From positions 4,650,001 through 4,714,000 of the forward strand of contig JACJDG010000003.1 in NCBI GenBank assembly GCA_016432725.1: 64,000 bases of DNA, written 5' to 3'. Shown one piece after another: positions 37,375 through 47,263 of this stretch. Below the pieces are notes generated by a model. The model was given only the letters and a program-made list of their open reading frames with translations. It was not told the origin of the DNA and ran no database searches. The stretch comes from Streptomyces sp. DHE7-1. GTDB taxonomy: Bacteria; Actinomycetota; Actinomycetes; Streptomycetales; Streptomycetaceae. Made by a program: the position numbers and the translations under genes. Within the stretch, counting starts at the first letter, position 1. The number at the start of each line of letters is the position of its first letter.

Positions 37375-38895
37375 ATGGCGGACACAACGGAACGACAGGA
37401 CCAGGCGACCATCCACGCGGGAGGGGAGTGGCTGGCAGCCGCCTCCGGCGCGACGCGCGAGATCCTCGACCCCGCGGACGCCCGGCGGTTCGCCCTGGTC
37501 GCGGAGGGTGACGAGAAGGACGCGGAACGTGCGGTGGCCGCCGCCCGGAAGGCGTTCGACCACGGACCCTGGCCCCGCACCCCGGTCGCCGAGCGCGCCG
37601 CGCTGCTGCGCCGCGTCGCCGACCTCCTCGTGCGCGACCGTGAGGAGCTCGGCCTGCTGGAGAGCCGGGACGCGGGCAAGACCGTCGAGGAGGGCCGCGT
37701 CGACATCGACTGCGTCGCCGACGCCTTCCGCTACTTCGCCGACCTGGTCGCCGGCGAGGCGCCCGGCCGCGTGGTCGACGCAGGCTCCCCCGACATCCAC
37801 AGCGTCGTCGTCCACGAGCCGGTCGGCGTCTGCGCGCTCATCACCCCCTGGAACTACCCGCTGCTCCAGGCGAGCTGGAAGATCGCCCCCGCGCTCGCGG
37901 CCGGCAACACCTTCGTGATCAAGCCCAGTGAGATCACCCCGATGACGACCATCGCGCTGATCGACCTGCTCCGCGAGGCTGGTCTGCCCGCCGGCGTCGC
38001 CAACCTGGTCACCGGCCCCGGCCACACCGTGGGTGCCCGGCTCGCCGAGCACCCCGACGTCGACCTGGTCTCCTTCACCGGTGGGCTGGTCAGCGGCACC
38101 AAGGTCGCCCAGGCCGCCGCCCCCACCGTCAAGAAGGTCGCCCTCGAACTCGGCGGCAAGAACCCCAACGTGGTCTTCGCCGACGCCTGCGCCACCGAGG
38201 AGGGCTTCGACACCGCCGTCGACCAGGCCCTCAACGCCGCCTTCATCCACAGCGGCCAGGTCTGCTCCGCCGGCGGCCGGCTCATCGTCGAGGAGTCCGT
38301 CCGGGACCGCTTCGTCACCGAACTCGCCCGCCGCGCCCAGCGGATCAGGCTCGGCCGGGGCACCGAGGACGGCGTCGAGTGCGGTCCGCTCGTCTCCGCG
38401 CAGCAGCGCGCCAAGGTCGAGTCGTACGTCGCCTCCGCGCTCGAGGAGGGCGCGGTGCTGCGCTGCGGCGGCAAGCGTCCCGAGCCGTCCGACACCCGGC
38501 CGGAGAGCGGCTACTTCTACGAGCCGACCGTTCTCGACGCCTGCCACCGCGAGATGCGCGTCGTCCGCGAGGAGGTCTTCGGCCCGGTCCTCACCGTCGA
38601 GACCTTCCGCACCGAGGACGAGGCGGTGTTCCTCGCCAACGACACCGAGTACGGCCTCGCGGGCGCCGTCTGGACCGCCGACGCGGGCCGCGCCCGGCGC
38701 GTCGCGGGACGGCTGCGCCACGGCACCGTCTGGATCAACGACTTCCACCCCTATCTGCCGCAGGCGGAGTGGGGCGGCTTCGGCAAGAGCGGCACCGGGC
38801 GTGAACTCGGCCCCGCCGGCCTCGCCGAGTACCGCGAGACCAAGCACGTCTACCAGAACCTGGCGCCGAAGCCGGTGCGCTGGTTCGCCGGCTGA
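37375..38895 (+). CDS. betB: Betaine-aldehyde dehydrogenase-type aldehyde dehydrogenase
   Basis: 506 residues. It oxidises betaine aldehyde to glycine betaine with NAD(P). ATG 37375 was preferred over ATG 37339 because GGAACGGAAGG precedes it, although the spacing is long. Substrate/NAD motif TPWNYPLLQASWKIAPAL, general base Glu258 (ALELGGKNP) and nucleophile Cys297 (SGQVCSAGGR) are present. The operon (betA, then a betaine importer) supports the substrate. Upstream 37196-37374 contains an AT-rich patch (37205-37245) and the dyad TGCCCGCgttGCGGGCA (about 37284-37300), possible promoter and operator. Confidence 0.88.
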   Translation: MADTTERQDQATIHAGGEWLAAASGATREILDPADARRFALVAEGDEKDAERAVAAARKAFDHGPWPRTPVAERAALLRRVADLLVRDREELGLLESRDAGKTVEEGRVDIDCVADAFRYFADLVAGEAPGRVVDAGSPDIHSVVVHEPVGVCALITPWNYPLLQASWKIAPALAAGNTFVIKPSEITPMTTIALIDLLREAGLPAGVANLVTGPGHTVGARLAEHPDVDLVSFTGGLVSGTKVAQAAAPTVKKVALELGGKNPNVVFADACATEEGFDTAVDQALNAAFIHSGQVCSAGGRLIVEESVRDRFVTELARRAQRIRLGRGTEDGVECGPLVSAQQRAKVESYVASALEEGAVLRCGGKRPEPSDTRPESGYFYEPTVLDACHREMRVVREEVFGPVLTVETFRTEDEAVFLANDTEYGLAGAVWTADAGRARRVAGRLRHGTVWINDFHPYLPQAEWGGFGKSGTGRELGPAGLAEYRETKHVYQNLAPKPVRWFAG

Positions 38896-38969
38896 GCCCC
38901 CACCAGCCCCGCCGGCGAACCGCTTTCCGCACCCTGAACTTCCTCCCACCCCCCAGGAGTAACCACCCG

Positions 38970-40502
38970 ATGCCCGATCACACCCACGAATTCGACTACG
39001 TCGTCATCGGCGGCGGAACAGCCGGTTCCGTCATCGCCTCGCGGCTCACCGAGAACCCGGACGTGACCGTCGCCGTCATCGAGGGCGGCCCCAGCGACGT
39101 CGGCCGCGACGACGTGCTGACGCTGCGCCGCTGGATGGGCCTGCTCGGCGGTGAACTCGACTACGACTACCCGACCACCGAACAGCCCCGCGGCAACTCG
39201 CACATCCGGCACAGCCGGGCCCGGGTGCTGGGCGGCTGCTCCTCCCACAACACCCTCATCTCCTTCAAGCCGCTCCCGTCCGACTGGGACGAGTGGGAGG
39301 CGGCCGGCGCCAAGGGCTGGGGCGCCGTGCCCATGGAGGCGTACTTCGCCCGCCTGAAGAACAACATCGTCTCCGTCGACGAGAAGGACCGCAATGCCAT
39401 CGCCCGCGACTTCGTCGACGCCGCGCAGAGCGCGCTCGACGTCCCGCGCGTCGAGGGCTTCAACAAGAAGCCGTTCACCGAGGGCGTCGGCTTCTTCGAC
39501 CTCGCCTACCACCCCGAGGACAACAAGCGCTCCTCCGCGTCGGTGGCGTACCTGCACCCCGTCATGGACGAACGCCCCAACCTGCACGTCCTGCTGGAGA
39601 CCTGGGCGTACCGGCTGGAACTGGACGGCACCCGCGCCGAGGGCGTGCACGTGCGCACCAAGGACGGCGAGGAACTGCTGATACGGGCCCGCAACGAGGT
39701 CGTGCTCTGCGCGGGCGCCGTCGACTCGCCCCGTCTGCTGATGCACTCCGGCATCGGCCCGCGCGAGGACCTTGAGGCGCTCGGTATACCCGTCGCGCAC
39801 GACCTGCCCGGTGTCGGCGAGAACCTGCTCGACCACCCCGAGTCGGTGATCGTCTGGGAGACGAACGGGCCGATCCCGGAGAACTCCGCCATGGACTCCG
39901 ACGCGGGCCTGTTCGTGCGCCGCGACCCCGAACACCAGGGCCCGGACCTGATGTTCCACTTCTACCAGATCCCGTTCACCGACAACCCGGAGCGACTGGG
40001 CTACGAGCGGCCGGAGTTCGGCGTCTCGATGACCCCGAACATCCCCAAGCCGAAGAGCCGCGGCCGCCTCTACCTCACCAGCGCCGACCCGTCCGTGAAG
40101 CCCGCCCTGGACTTCCGCTACTTCACCGACGAGGACGACTACGACGCGCGGACCCTGGTCGACGGCATCCGCATCGCCCGCGAGATCGCCAAGGCCGAGC
40201 CGCTGGCCGGCTGGCTCAAGCGTGAGGTCTGCCCCGGACCCGAGGTGCAGGGCGACGCCGAACTGAGCGAGTACGCCCGCAAGGTCGCGCACACCGTGTA
40301 CCACCCGGCCGGCACCTGCCGCATGGGCTCCGCCGAGGACCCGCTCGCCGTCGTCGACCCGGAGCTGCGCGTGCGCGGCCTCGACGGCATCCGTATCGCA
40401 GACGCCTCCGTCTTCCCGACCATGACGGCGGTCAACCCGATGATCGGGGTGCTCATGGTCGGGGAGAAGGCCGTCGATCTGATCGGAGGTGACGCGCGAT
40501 GA
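38970..40502 (+). CDS. betA: Choline dehydrogenase (GMC oxidoreductase)
   Basis: 510 residues, intact. FAD-dependent oxidation of choline to betaine aldehyde. ATG 38970 has CCAGGAG upstream. FAD-binding YVVIGGGTAGSVIASRL (about 10-26), the GMC signature region RARVLGGCSSHNTL, and C-terminal HTVYHPAGTCRMG with the active-site His plus the final NPMIGVLMVGEKAVDLI. It lies 74 bp after betB and overlaps the ABC ATPase gene by ATGA. Other alcohol substrates are possible in this family, but the neighbours point to choline. Confidence 0.88.
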   Translation: MPDHTHEFDYVVIGGGTAGSVIASRLTENPDVTVAVIEGGPSDVGRDDVLTLRRWMGLLGGELDYDYPTTEQPRGNSHIRHSRARVLGGCSSHNTLISFKPLPSDWDEWEAAGAKGWGAVPMEAYFARLKNNIVSVDEKDRNAIARDFVDAAQSALDVPRVEGFNKKPFTEGVGFFDLAYHPEDNKRSSASVAYLHPVMDERPNLHVLLETWAYRLELDGTRAEGVHVRTKDGEELLIRARNEVVLCAGAVDSPRLLMHSGIGPREDLEALGIPVAHDLPGVGENLLDHPESVIVWETNGPIPENSAMDSDAGLFVRRDPEHQGPDLMFHFYQIPFTDNPERLGYERPEFGVSMTPNIPKPKSRGRLYLTSADPSVKPALDFRYFTDEDDYDARTLVDGIRIAREIAKAEPLAGWLKREVCPGPEVQGDAELSEYARKVAHTVYHPAGTCRMGSAEDPLAVVDPELRVRGLDGIRIADASVFPTMTAVNPMIGVLMVGEKAVDLIGGDAR

Positions 40503-41578
40503 CGCTCACCGTTCCCACCCGTAAGCCGCCCACCACCGACGCCCCCGTCTTCTCGGTCGACGGACTGTGGAAGGTGTTCGGCCCCAAGGCCGACCGCGTC
40601 CCGGGCGACCCGGAACTCAACCGCCTCGGCACCGCCGACCTGCGCTCGCGCACCGGCTGCACGGCCGCCGTGCGGGACGTCTCCTTCGACGTGCGCAAGG
40701 GCGAGGTCTTCGTGGTCATGGGGCTGTCCGGCTCCGGCAAGTCCACCCTCGTGCGCTGTCTGACCCGGCTCATCGAGCCCACCGCCGGAACCATCGTCAT
40801 CGACGGCGAGGACGTGCGCGCCATGGACAAGGTCAGACTGCGCGAGTTGCGCCGTCACCGGGCCGCCATGGTCTTCCAGCACTTCGGTCTGCTGCCGCAC
40901 CGCACCGTCCTCGACAACGTCGCCTACGGCCTGGAGATCCAGGGTGTGGGCAAGGCCGAACGGCGCGAACGCGCGGCGGAGATCGTCGCCAAGGTCGGGC
41001 TGGAGGGCATGGAGCAGCGCCGCCCCGACCAGCTCTCCGGGGGCCAGCAGCAGCGCGTGGGACTGGCCCGCGCCCTCGCCGTCGACCCGGAGGTGCTGCT
41101 CTTCGACGAGCCCTTCAGCGCCCTCGACCCGCTGATCCGGCGGGACATGCAGGAGGAGGTCATCCGCCTGCACCACGAGGAGGGACGCACCATGGTCTTC
41201 ATCACCCACGACCTGAGCGAGGCGCTGCGCGTCGGCGACCGCATCGCGCTCATGCGCGACGGCCGTGTGGTGCAGCTCGGCACTCCCGAGGAGATCGTCG
41301 GCTCGCCCGCCGACGACTACGTACGCGAATTCGTCAAGGACGTCCCGCGCGAGCAGGTCATGACCGTGCGCACCGCCATGCGCCCGGGGGACTGCGGCGG
41401 CACGGAGCACCCGGGCGCGCTCGCCCCGGACACCGTCGTGGCCGACGCGATCAAGGTCGTCGCCGAAAGCGGCAGGGCGGCCTGCGTGGTCGAGGAAGGA
41501 CGCTGCACGGGCGTCGTGGACCACGAGCGCCTACTCGGTGTCGTGGCCGGGACGGAGCAGTTCAAGGAGGCGGTCTGA
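40499..41578 (+). CDS. proV: Glycine betaine/proline ABC transporter ATP-binding protein
   Basis: 359 residues, intact. ATPase of a quaternary-amine importer of the ProV/OpuAA type. Walker A GLSGSGKST (about 77-85), Q-loop FQHFGLLPHRTV, signature LSGGQQQR, Walker B VLLFDEPFSALDP and the switch His in FITHDLSEALR. The FGPKADRV segment near the N-terminus is typical of the family. The C-terminus contains CBS-like sequence (about 290-350), the part that senses ionic strength in OpuA. ATG 40499 overlaps betA. Confidence 0.93.
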   Translation: MTLTVPTRKPPTTDAPVFSVDGLWKVFGPKADRVPGDPELNRLGTADLRSRTGCTAAVRDVSFDVRKGEVFVVMGLSGSGKSTLVRCLTRLIEPTAGTIVIDGEDVRAMDKVRLRELRRHRAAMVFQHFGLLPHRTVLDNVAYGLEIQGVGKAERRERAAEIVAKVGLEGMEQRRPDQLSGGQQQRVGLARALAVDPEVLLFDEPFSALDPLIRRDMQEEVIRLHHEEGRTMVFITHDLSEALRVGDRIALMRDGRVVQLGTPEEIVGSPADDYVREFVKDVPREQVMTVRTAMRPGDCGGTEHPGALAPDTVVADAIKVVAESGRAACVVEEGRCTGVVDHERLLGVVAGTEQFKEAV

Positions 41579-43531
41579 GTGAGTACCGTCTCTGTCCCCA
41601 CCCCGCGTGTCGGCCCGCTGGAGGTGCTCGCGCGCCCCGCCGTCCGCAAACTCCTCGTCCTCGCGCTCGTCGCGGCCGTCCTGGGCCCGCTGGTCACGGC
41701 GCGGTGGGGCGCGGGCACCTGGCCGCATGCCCTGACCGTGGACGTGTCCGCCCCACTGGCCCGGACCAGTGACTGGATCATCGACAACCGCGACAGCAGT
41801 CCCCTGTTCACGTACTTCTTCGGGTACATCAGCAACGCCGTCGTGCTCTCGGTCCGTGCCGTCTACCTGATGCTGCTCGGCATCGGCTGGGCGGGCGTCA
41901 CCGCGCTGGCCGCGCTCGTGGCCTGGCGCACGGCCGGTGTACGCCTCGCGCTCGGCACCGTCGTCGCGCTTCTCGCCTGCGGTGTCCTCGGCATGTGGGT
42001 GCCGACCATGCAGACGCTCGCCCTGATGGTGGTCGCGGTGCTCGCCTCCGTCGTGGTGGGCGTCCTGCTCGGTCTCGGGGCCGGCCTGTCGGACCGCGTC
42101 AACAGCGCGCTCCGGCCGGTGCTGGACACCATGCAGGTACTCCCGGCCTTCGCCTACCTGCTGCCGGTCGTGCTGATCTTCGGCATCGGTGTGCCCGCCG
42201 CCGTGCTGGCCACCGTGATCTACGCCGCCCCGCCGATGGCCCGGTTGACGGCGCTCGGACTGCGCCACGCCGACGGCGGCGTGCTGGAGGCGGCCGAGTC
42301 GCTCGGCGCGACCCGCCGCCAGCGGCTGCTGACCGCGCGGATACCGCTGGCCCGCAAGGAGATCATGCTCGGCGTCAACCAGGCGATCATGATGGCCCTG
42401 TCGATGGCCGTCATCGCGTCCCTGATCGGTGCGGGTGGTCTCGGTGACCGTGTCTACCAGGCGCTGGCCTCCGTCGATGTCGGTGCCGCGCTGGCAGCCG
42501 GTATCCCGATCGTGCTGCTGGCCGTCGTCCTGGACCGCATCACCGCCGCCGCCGGCGAACACATGGGCACGGGGGCCGAGCACGGCGGTGGCAAGGCCCG
42601 CTGGGCGGTGCCCGCCGCCGTATTGGTCGCCGTGGTCGTGGCGGGGCACCTGACCGGAGCCCTGAACTGGCCGGACTCGTGGGTCACGGAGATCGCGGGA
42701 CCGGTCAACACGGCCAAGGACTGGATGGTCGATCACCTCTACACGGGTGTGCCCGTCGTCGGTGGCACCGCGGACTGGGCCGCTCACTTCACCACCTGGG
42801 TGCTCGACCCGATCCGGGCCGGTCTGTGGTGGCTGCCCTGGTGGGCCCTGCTGCTGATCGTCGCCGCCGCGGCCTGGCTGATCGGTACCTGGCGCACGGC
42901 CCTGACGGCCGTCCTCGCGACGGCGGCGATCGGCGTGCTCGGAGTCTGGAAGCCCTCGCTGGACACCCTGTCCCAGGTGCTCGCGGCGGTGGTGGTCACC
43001 CTGGTGATCGGATTCGCGGTGGCGATCGCGACCGCCCGCAGCGAACGGACGGAACGGATGCTGCGGCCGGTGCTGGACGTCTTCCAGACCATGCCGCAGT
43101 TCGTCTACCTGATTCCGGTGGTGGCGCTGTTCGGTGTGGGCCGCGCGCCCGCCGCCGCCGCTGCCGTGGTCTACGCCCTGCCCGCGGTCGTCCGGATCAC
43201 GAGCCAGGGACTGCGGCAGGTCGACCCGGCGGCCCTGGAGTCCGCGCGGTCGATGGGGGCCACCACCTCGCAGCAACTGCGTCAGGTGCAACTGCCCCTG
43301 GCCCGGCCGGCCATCCTGCTCGCGGTCAACCAGTGCCTGGTGCTGGTGCTCGCCGTGGTCGTCGTCGGCGGCCTGGTCGGTGGCGGTGCGCTCGGTTACG
43401 ACGTGGTCTTCGGCCTCGCCCAGGGCGACCTCGCGACCGGTCTGGTGGCCGGTGCCGCCATCGTCTGCCTCGGCCTGATGCTCGACCGGGTGACCCAGCC
43501 CACCGAACGCCGTACGACGAAGGGGGCCTGA
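41579..43531 (+). CDS. proW: Betaine ABC transporter permease, two fused permease domains
   Basis: 650 residues; GTG 41579 immediately follows the proV stop. It contains two complete BPD-type permease units. The first (about 60-310) has the coupling (EAA-like) loop LEAAESLGATRRQRLLTARIPLARKE. The second (about 390-640) has LESARSMGATTSQQLRQVQLPLARPA. Each unit has 5-6 membrane helices and the units are similar to each other, so one polypeptide can supply both halves of the channel normally formed by a homodimer. Such fusions occur in actinobacteria. Confidence 0.92.
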   Translation: MSTVSVPTPRVGPLEVLARPAVRKLLVLALVAAVLGPLVTARWGAGTWPHALTVDVSAPLARTSDWIIDNRDSSPLFTYFFGYISNAVVLSVRAVYLMLLGIGWAGVTALAALVAWRTAGVRLALGTVVALLACGVLGMWVPTMQTLALMVVAVLASVVVGVLLGLGAGLSDRVNSALRPVLDTMQVLPAFAYLLPVVLIFGIGVPAAVLATVIYAAPPMARLTALGLRHADGGVLEAAESLGATRRQRLLTARIPLARKEIMLGVNQAIMMALSMAVIASLIGAGGLGDRVYQALASVDVGAALAAGIPIVLLAVVLDRITAAAGEHMGTGAEHGGGKARWAVPAAVLVAVVVAGHLTGALNWPDSWVTEIAGPVNTAKDWMVDHLYTGVPVVGGTADWAAHFTTWVLDPIRAGLWWLPWWALLLIVAAAAWLIGTWRTALTAVLATAAIGVLGVWKPSLDTLSQVLAAVVVTLVIGFAVAIATARSERTERMLRPVLDVFQTMPQFVYLIPVVALFGVGRAPAAAAAVVYALPAVVRITSQGLRQVDPAALESARSMGATTSQQLRQVQLPLARPAILLAVNQCLVLVLAVVVVGGLVGGGALGYDVVFGLAQGDLATGLVAGAAIVCLGLMLDRVTQPTERRTTKGA

Positions 43532-43533
43532 CC

Positions 43534-44496
43534 ATGAAGCTCACACACAGGCCGGCGATGATCGCCGCCGGAGCAGCGGCCCTGTCACTGCTCACCGGCT
43601 GCGGTGCCGCCGACATGACCAAGCAGACCTCGCCGTTCGCGAACGCCCAGGGCGCGAAGACCGTCACCCTGTCGGTGCAGTCCTGGGTGGGCGCCCAGTC
43701 CAACGTGGCCGTCGCCCAGTACCTGCTGGAGCACAAGCTGGGCTACCGCGTCGACACCGTCCAGGTCGACGAGGTACCCGCCTGGGACGCGCTCAGCCAG
43801 GGCCGGGTCGACGCCATCCTGGAGGACTGGGGCCACCCGGACCAGGAGAAGCGGTACGTCGACGACAAGAAGACGATCGCGCCGGGCGGCGGCCTCGGGG
43901 TGACCGGGCACATCGGCTGGTACGTCCCCACCTACCTGGTCAAGCAGCACCCGGACATCACCGACTGGCACAACCTGAACAAGTACGCCTCCCTCTTCCG
44001 CACCGCGGAGAGCGGCGGCAAGGGCCAGCTCATGGACGGCTCCCCGTCCTACGTCACCAACGACAAGGCGCTGGTGAAGAACCTGAAGCTCGACTACCAG
44101 GTCGTCTTCGCCGGTTCCGAGGCGGCGCAGATCACGCAGATGAAGCAGTTCGCCAAGGAGAAGAAGCCCTTCCTGACGTACTGGTACGCGCCGCAGTGGC
44201 TGTTCAAGAAGGTCCCCATGACGGAGGTGAAGCTGCCGCCGTACAAGGAGGGCTGCGACGCGGACACGGACAAGATCACCTGCGCCTACCCGCACACCCC
44301 GCTGCAGAAGTACCTCAACTCCGGCTTCGAGAAGTCCGGTGGCGAGGCGGCGGCCTTCCTGAAGAAGTTCAAGTGGACGACCGAGGACCAGAACGAGGTC
44401 TCCCTGATGATCGCCGACCAGAAGATGAGTCCGCAGGACGCGGCGAAGAAGTGGGTGGACAGCCACCCCTCCGTCTGGAAGAAGTGGCTGTCCTGA
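43534..44496 (+). CDS. proX: Glycine betaine-binding lipoprotein
   Basis: 320 residues; ATG 43534 two bases after the proW stop, with AAGGGGG upstream. Signal peptide with lipobox LLTGC (Cys near 24). The mature OpuAC-type domain starts KTVTLSVQSWVGAQSNVAVA and includes aromatic residues expected to make the betaine cage (YWYAPQWLF; LEDWGHP). It delivers substrate to ProVW outside the membrane. Last gene of the betaine operon; its stop lies 6 bp from that of the convergent gene, within the dyad CTGAGCCGGCTCAG. Confidence 0.92.
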   Translation: MKLTHRPAMIAAGAAALSLLTGCGAADMTKQTSPFANAQGAKTVTLSVQSWVGAQSNVAVAQYLLEHKLGYRVDTVQVDEVPAWDALSQGRVDAILEDWGHPDQEKRYVDDKKTIAPGGGLGVTGHIGWYVPTYLVKQHPDITDWHNLNKYASLFRTAESGGKGQLMDGSPSYVTNDKALVKNLKLDYQVVFAGSEAAQITQMKQFAKEKKPFLTYWYAPQWLFKKVPMTEVKLPPYKEGCDADTDKITCAYPHTPLQKYLNSGFEKSGGEAAAFLKKFKWTTEDQNEVSLMIADQKMSPQDAAKKWVDSHPSVWKKWLS

Positions 44497-44502
44497 GCCG
44501 GC

Positions 44503-45253
44503 TCAGCGCAGTCCGGCGACGATCTCGCCCAGCGCGGCCGCGGCCCGTCGCTGGAGTCCCGGACCGAACGTGACGCGAGTGGCCCCGAGTCCGCCGAGCA
44601 CGGCGGGCGAGGGCCCTCGCCGTCCAGCCGGGCCAGCATGTTGAGCGGGCCCTGGATGCCCGACCGCAGCAGGGGCAGCACATCGGCCGGCGCGAGGATC
44701 GGGTACACGCAGTCCGCGCCCGCCGCCACGTACAGCGCGGCCCGGGCGATGGCCTGCTCCGGATCGCCGTCGCCGTGGACGAACGTGTCGATGCGGGCGT
44801 TGACGAACAGCAGGTCGGCGGCGGCCGAGCGGACCTCGGCGAGGTACTCGGCGTGCTCGTGCGGATCCTTGAGGACACCCCCCGCCCCCGAGTCCTCGAG
44901 GTTGCAGCCCACCGCGCCCGCCTCCAGCAGCCGCTCCACCAGCTCCTTCGGCGCGAGCCCGTACCCGCCCTCGACGTCCGCCGACACCGGCACGTCCACC
45001 GCCCGCGCGATCCGGGCCACCGCCGCGAACATCTCGTCGGCGGGTGTCCCGCCGTCCTCGTGGCCGAGGGAGGCGGCGACCCCGGCGCTGGGGTGGCCAG
45101 CGCCGGGAACCCGGCGTCCACGCACGCCCGGGCGCTCGCCGCGTCCCACGGGCCGGGGAGCACCAGCGGGTCGCCCTGGGGGCGCCGGCGGTGCAGCGCG
45201 CGGAACAGGTCCGCCCCGCCCACGGCCGGCGAATCCCCGCCGGGGCGGCTCAC
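44503..45253 (-). CDS. Isocitrate lyase/PEP mutase-family protein, two apparent frameshifts
   Basis: Reconstructed 250 residues from GTG 45253 (overlapping the upstream stop, GTGA) to TGA at 44503. Frame changes at the four-G run 45090-45093 and near 44611-44613 are each cured by one base and give a whole number of codons. The sequence shows the family's PGPWDAASARACVDAGFPAL, Mg-binding DVEGGYG (usually ADxExGYG), GCNLEDS and FVNARIDTF. This subgroup includes oxaloacetate- or carboxyphosphonoenolpyruvate-type C-C/C-P lyases; the substrate is not assignable. Co-transcribed with the AhpD-like gene. Confidence 0.82.
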
Positions 45254-45750
45254 CCGTGCTGTCCCGGCCGGTAGTGGCCGGGGGCCATCCGGGTCGTCAC
45301 GCCGAAGCGGTTCCACGCGTTGATCACCGTGATCGCGGCGATCAACCGGGCCAGCTCGGCCTCCTCGAACTGCTTGGCCGCCCGCTCGTACACCTCGTCC
45401 GGGACGAAGCCCTCGGTCAGGACGGTGACCGCCTCGGTCAGCTCGATCGCCGCCAGCTCCTTCTCCGTGTAGAAGTGCCGGGACTCCTCCCACGCGCTGA
45501 GCTGCACGATCCGCTCCACGCTCTCGCCCGCCGCGAGCGCGTCCTTGGTGTGCATGTCGAGGCAGAAGGCGCAGTGGTTGAGCTGTGAGGCGCGGATCTT
45601 CACCAGCTCGTACAGCTTGGGGTCCAGGCCCTGCCTGGCGGCGGTGTCCAGTCGGACCATCGCCTTGTAGACCTCGGGCGCGTGGCGGGCCCACTCCAGG
45701 CGCGGGGCGTGTTCGGTGGCGTACTCGACGGTTTCCTGTGCGCTGCTCAT
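45250..45750 (-). CDS. Carboxymuconolactone decarboxylase / AhpD-like protein
   Basis: 166 residues, intact. The AhpD-type redox motif Cys-x-x-Cys-x3-His is present in HCAFCLDMHTKDA (about 59-71), suggesting peroxidase-linked thiol chemistry rather than decarboxylation. The C-terminal EEAELARLIAAITVINAWNR is the typical helix. Start at ATG 45750. It is divergent from the MocR-type regulator gene 46 bp away, so that regulator probably controls it. Confidence 0.88.
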   Translation of the reverse strand: MSSAQETVEYATEHAPRLEWARHAPEVYKAMVRLDTAARQGLDPKLYELVKIRASQLNHCAFCLDMHTKDALAAGESVERIVQLSAWEESRHFYTEKELAAIELTEAVTVLTEGFVPDEVYERAAKQFEEAELARLIAAITVINAWNRFGVTTRMAPGHYRPGQHG

Positions 45751-45782
45751 GGTTCGACCCTAGGAGCCGGGCAGCCCAGGAG

Positions 45783-45796
45783 TATGGTCCATTTCC
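45783..45796 (+). promoter_or_regulatory. -10 element and possible MocR operator in the AhpD/MocR gap
   Basis: TATGGT (45783-45788) ends 8 bp before the ATG at 45797, with no ribosome binding site, so the MocR mRNA is probably leaderless. The overlapping AAATGGACCA (minus strand, 45785-45794) resembles GTGGAC/ATGGACC-type sites bound by MocR/PdxR regulators; that similarity is from memory and unproved. Confidence 0.4.
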
Positions 45797-47184
45797 ATGG
45801 CGAATTCGTGGGCCAATCTGGGCGTCGACCTCCATCTGGAACCGGCCGGCACCGGCGGCCTGCGCCGCGGCCTGACCGACGCGCTGCGGGACGCGGTCCG
45901 CACCGGCCGCCTCGCCCCGGCACCCGGCTGCCGTCCTCCCGCTCCCTCGCCGGTGATCTCGGCATCGCCCGCAACACGGTCGCCGAGGCCTACGCCGACC
46001 TGGTCGCCGAGGGCTGGCTCACCGCCCGCCAGGGCTCCGGCACCCGGGTGGCGGAGCGTGCGGTGATCCCGCCGGCGGTGGACGCGCCCCGGCGCCGGCC
46101 GCCGGGCAGCCCGGCGTACAGCCTCGTCCCCGGCACCCCCGACCTCGCCGCGTTCCCGCGCGCCGAGTGGCTCAGGGCCGCCCGCCGTGCGCTGGCCACC
46201 GCCCCCTCCGACGCCCTCGGCTACGGCGACCCGCGCGGCCGCCCCGAACTGCGCACCGCCCTCGCCGGCTACCTCGCCCGCGTCCGCGGCGTCCGCGCCG
46301 ACCCCGAGACGATCCTGGTCACCGCCGGCTTCTCGCACGCCCTGCGCGTCCTCGGCACGCTGCTGCGGGCCCGCGGGGTGCGGGCGGTGGCGGTGGAGTC
46401 CTACGGGCTCGACGCCCACTGGAGCCTGCTGCGCGACGCGGGCCTCGCCACGCCCGCCCTGCCGTACGACGAACTGGGCACCGAAACCGGCGCGTTGACC
46501 GGTGAGGGCGCCGTACTCCTCACGCCCGCCCACCAGTTCCCCATGGGCACCGCCCTGCACCCCGACCGGCGGACGGCGGTGGTCGAGTGGGCGCGGCGCA
46601 CCGGCGCCCTGGTCCTGGAGGACGACTACGACGGCGAGTTCCGCTACGACCGCCAGCCCGTCGGCGCCCTCCAGGGCCTGGACCCCGGCCGGGTCGTCCA
46701 CCTCGGCACCACCAGCAAGTCCCTCGCCCCCGGCCTCAGGCTGGGCTGGATGGTCCTGCCGCCCTCACTGGTGGAGGAGGCGGCCGCGGCCAAGGGCCGG
46801 ATCGACACCGTGGGCGTGCTGGACCAGCTCACCCTGGCCGAGTTCCTCACCTCCGGCGCCTACGACCGGCACGTCCGCTCCGCCCGGCTGCGCTACCGGC
46901 GCCGCCGTGACGCCCTCGCCGCCGCGGTCGCCGAGCGCGCGCCCGGTGTCCGGGTCACCGGGATCGCGGCCGGCCTGCACGCGGTGCTGCGGCTGCCCCC
47001 GGGCAGCGAACAGTCGGTCGTGCAGGCCGCGACCTGGCAGGGCCTGGCCCTGCACGGCCTGGCCTTCCACCGGCACCCCGAAGCCGTCGCCGAACCGGCC
47101 GACGCGCTGGTCGTCGGATACGGGACGCCGTCGGACAGCGCGTGGGCGGGCGCGCTGGAGGCCCTGTGCCGGGCACTGCCGTGA
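45797..47184 (+). CDS. MocR-family (GntR HTH + aminotransferase) regulator, one apparent frameshift
   Basis: Reconstructed 462 residues. ATG 45797 starts MANSWANLGVDLHLEP. The four-C run 45915-45918 breaks the frame; a fifth C restores TGRLAPGTRLPSSRSLAGDLG, the wing and recognition region of the GntR winged helix (about 25-90). The remainder is a class-I aminotransferase-like domain with LVTAGFSHAL, DDYDGEFRYDR and the PLP-lysine region TTSKSLAPGLRLGW. MocR proteins sense PLP or amino-compounds. It probably regulates the divergent AhpD-like gene and itself. Confidence 0.88.
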
Positions 47185-47263
47185 GGTGAGGGCTCCTCCG
47201 TCCACGGCGGGCGCCCTCCACTCCCGCTTCCGGGCCCGCGCACGGTCCCGCCCCGCGGCGGGC

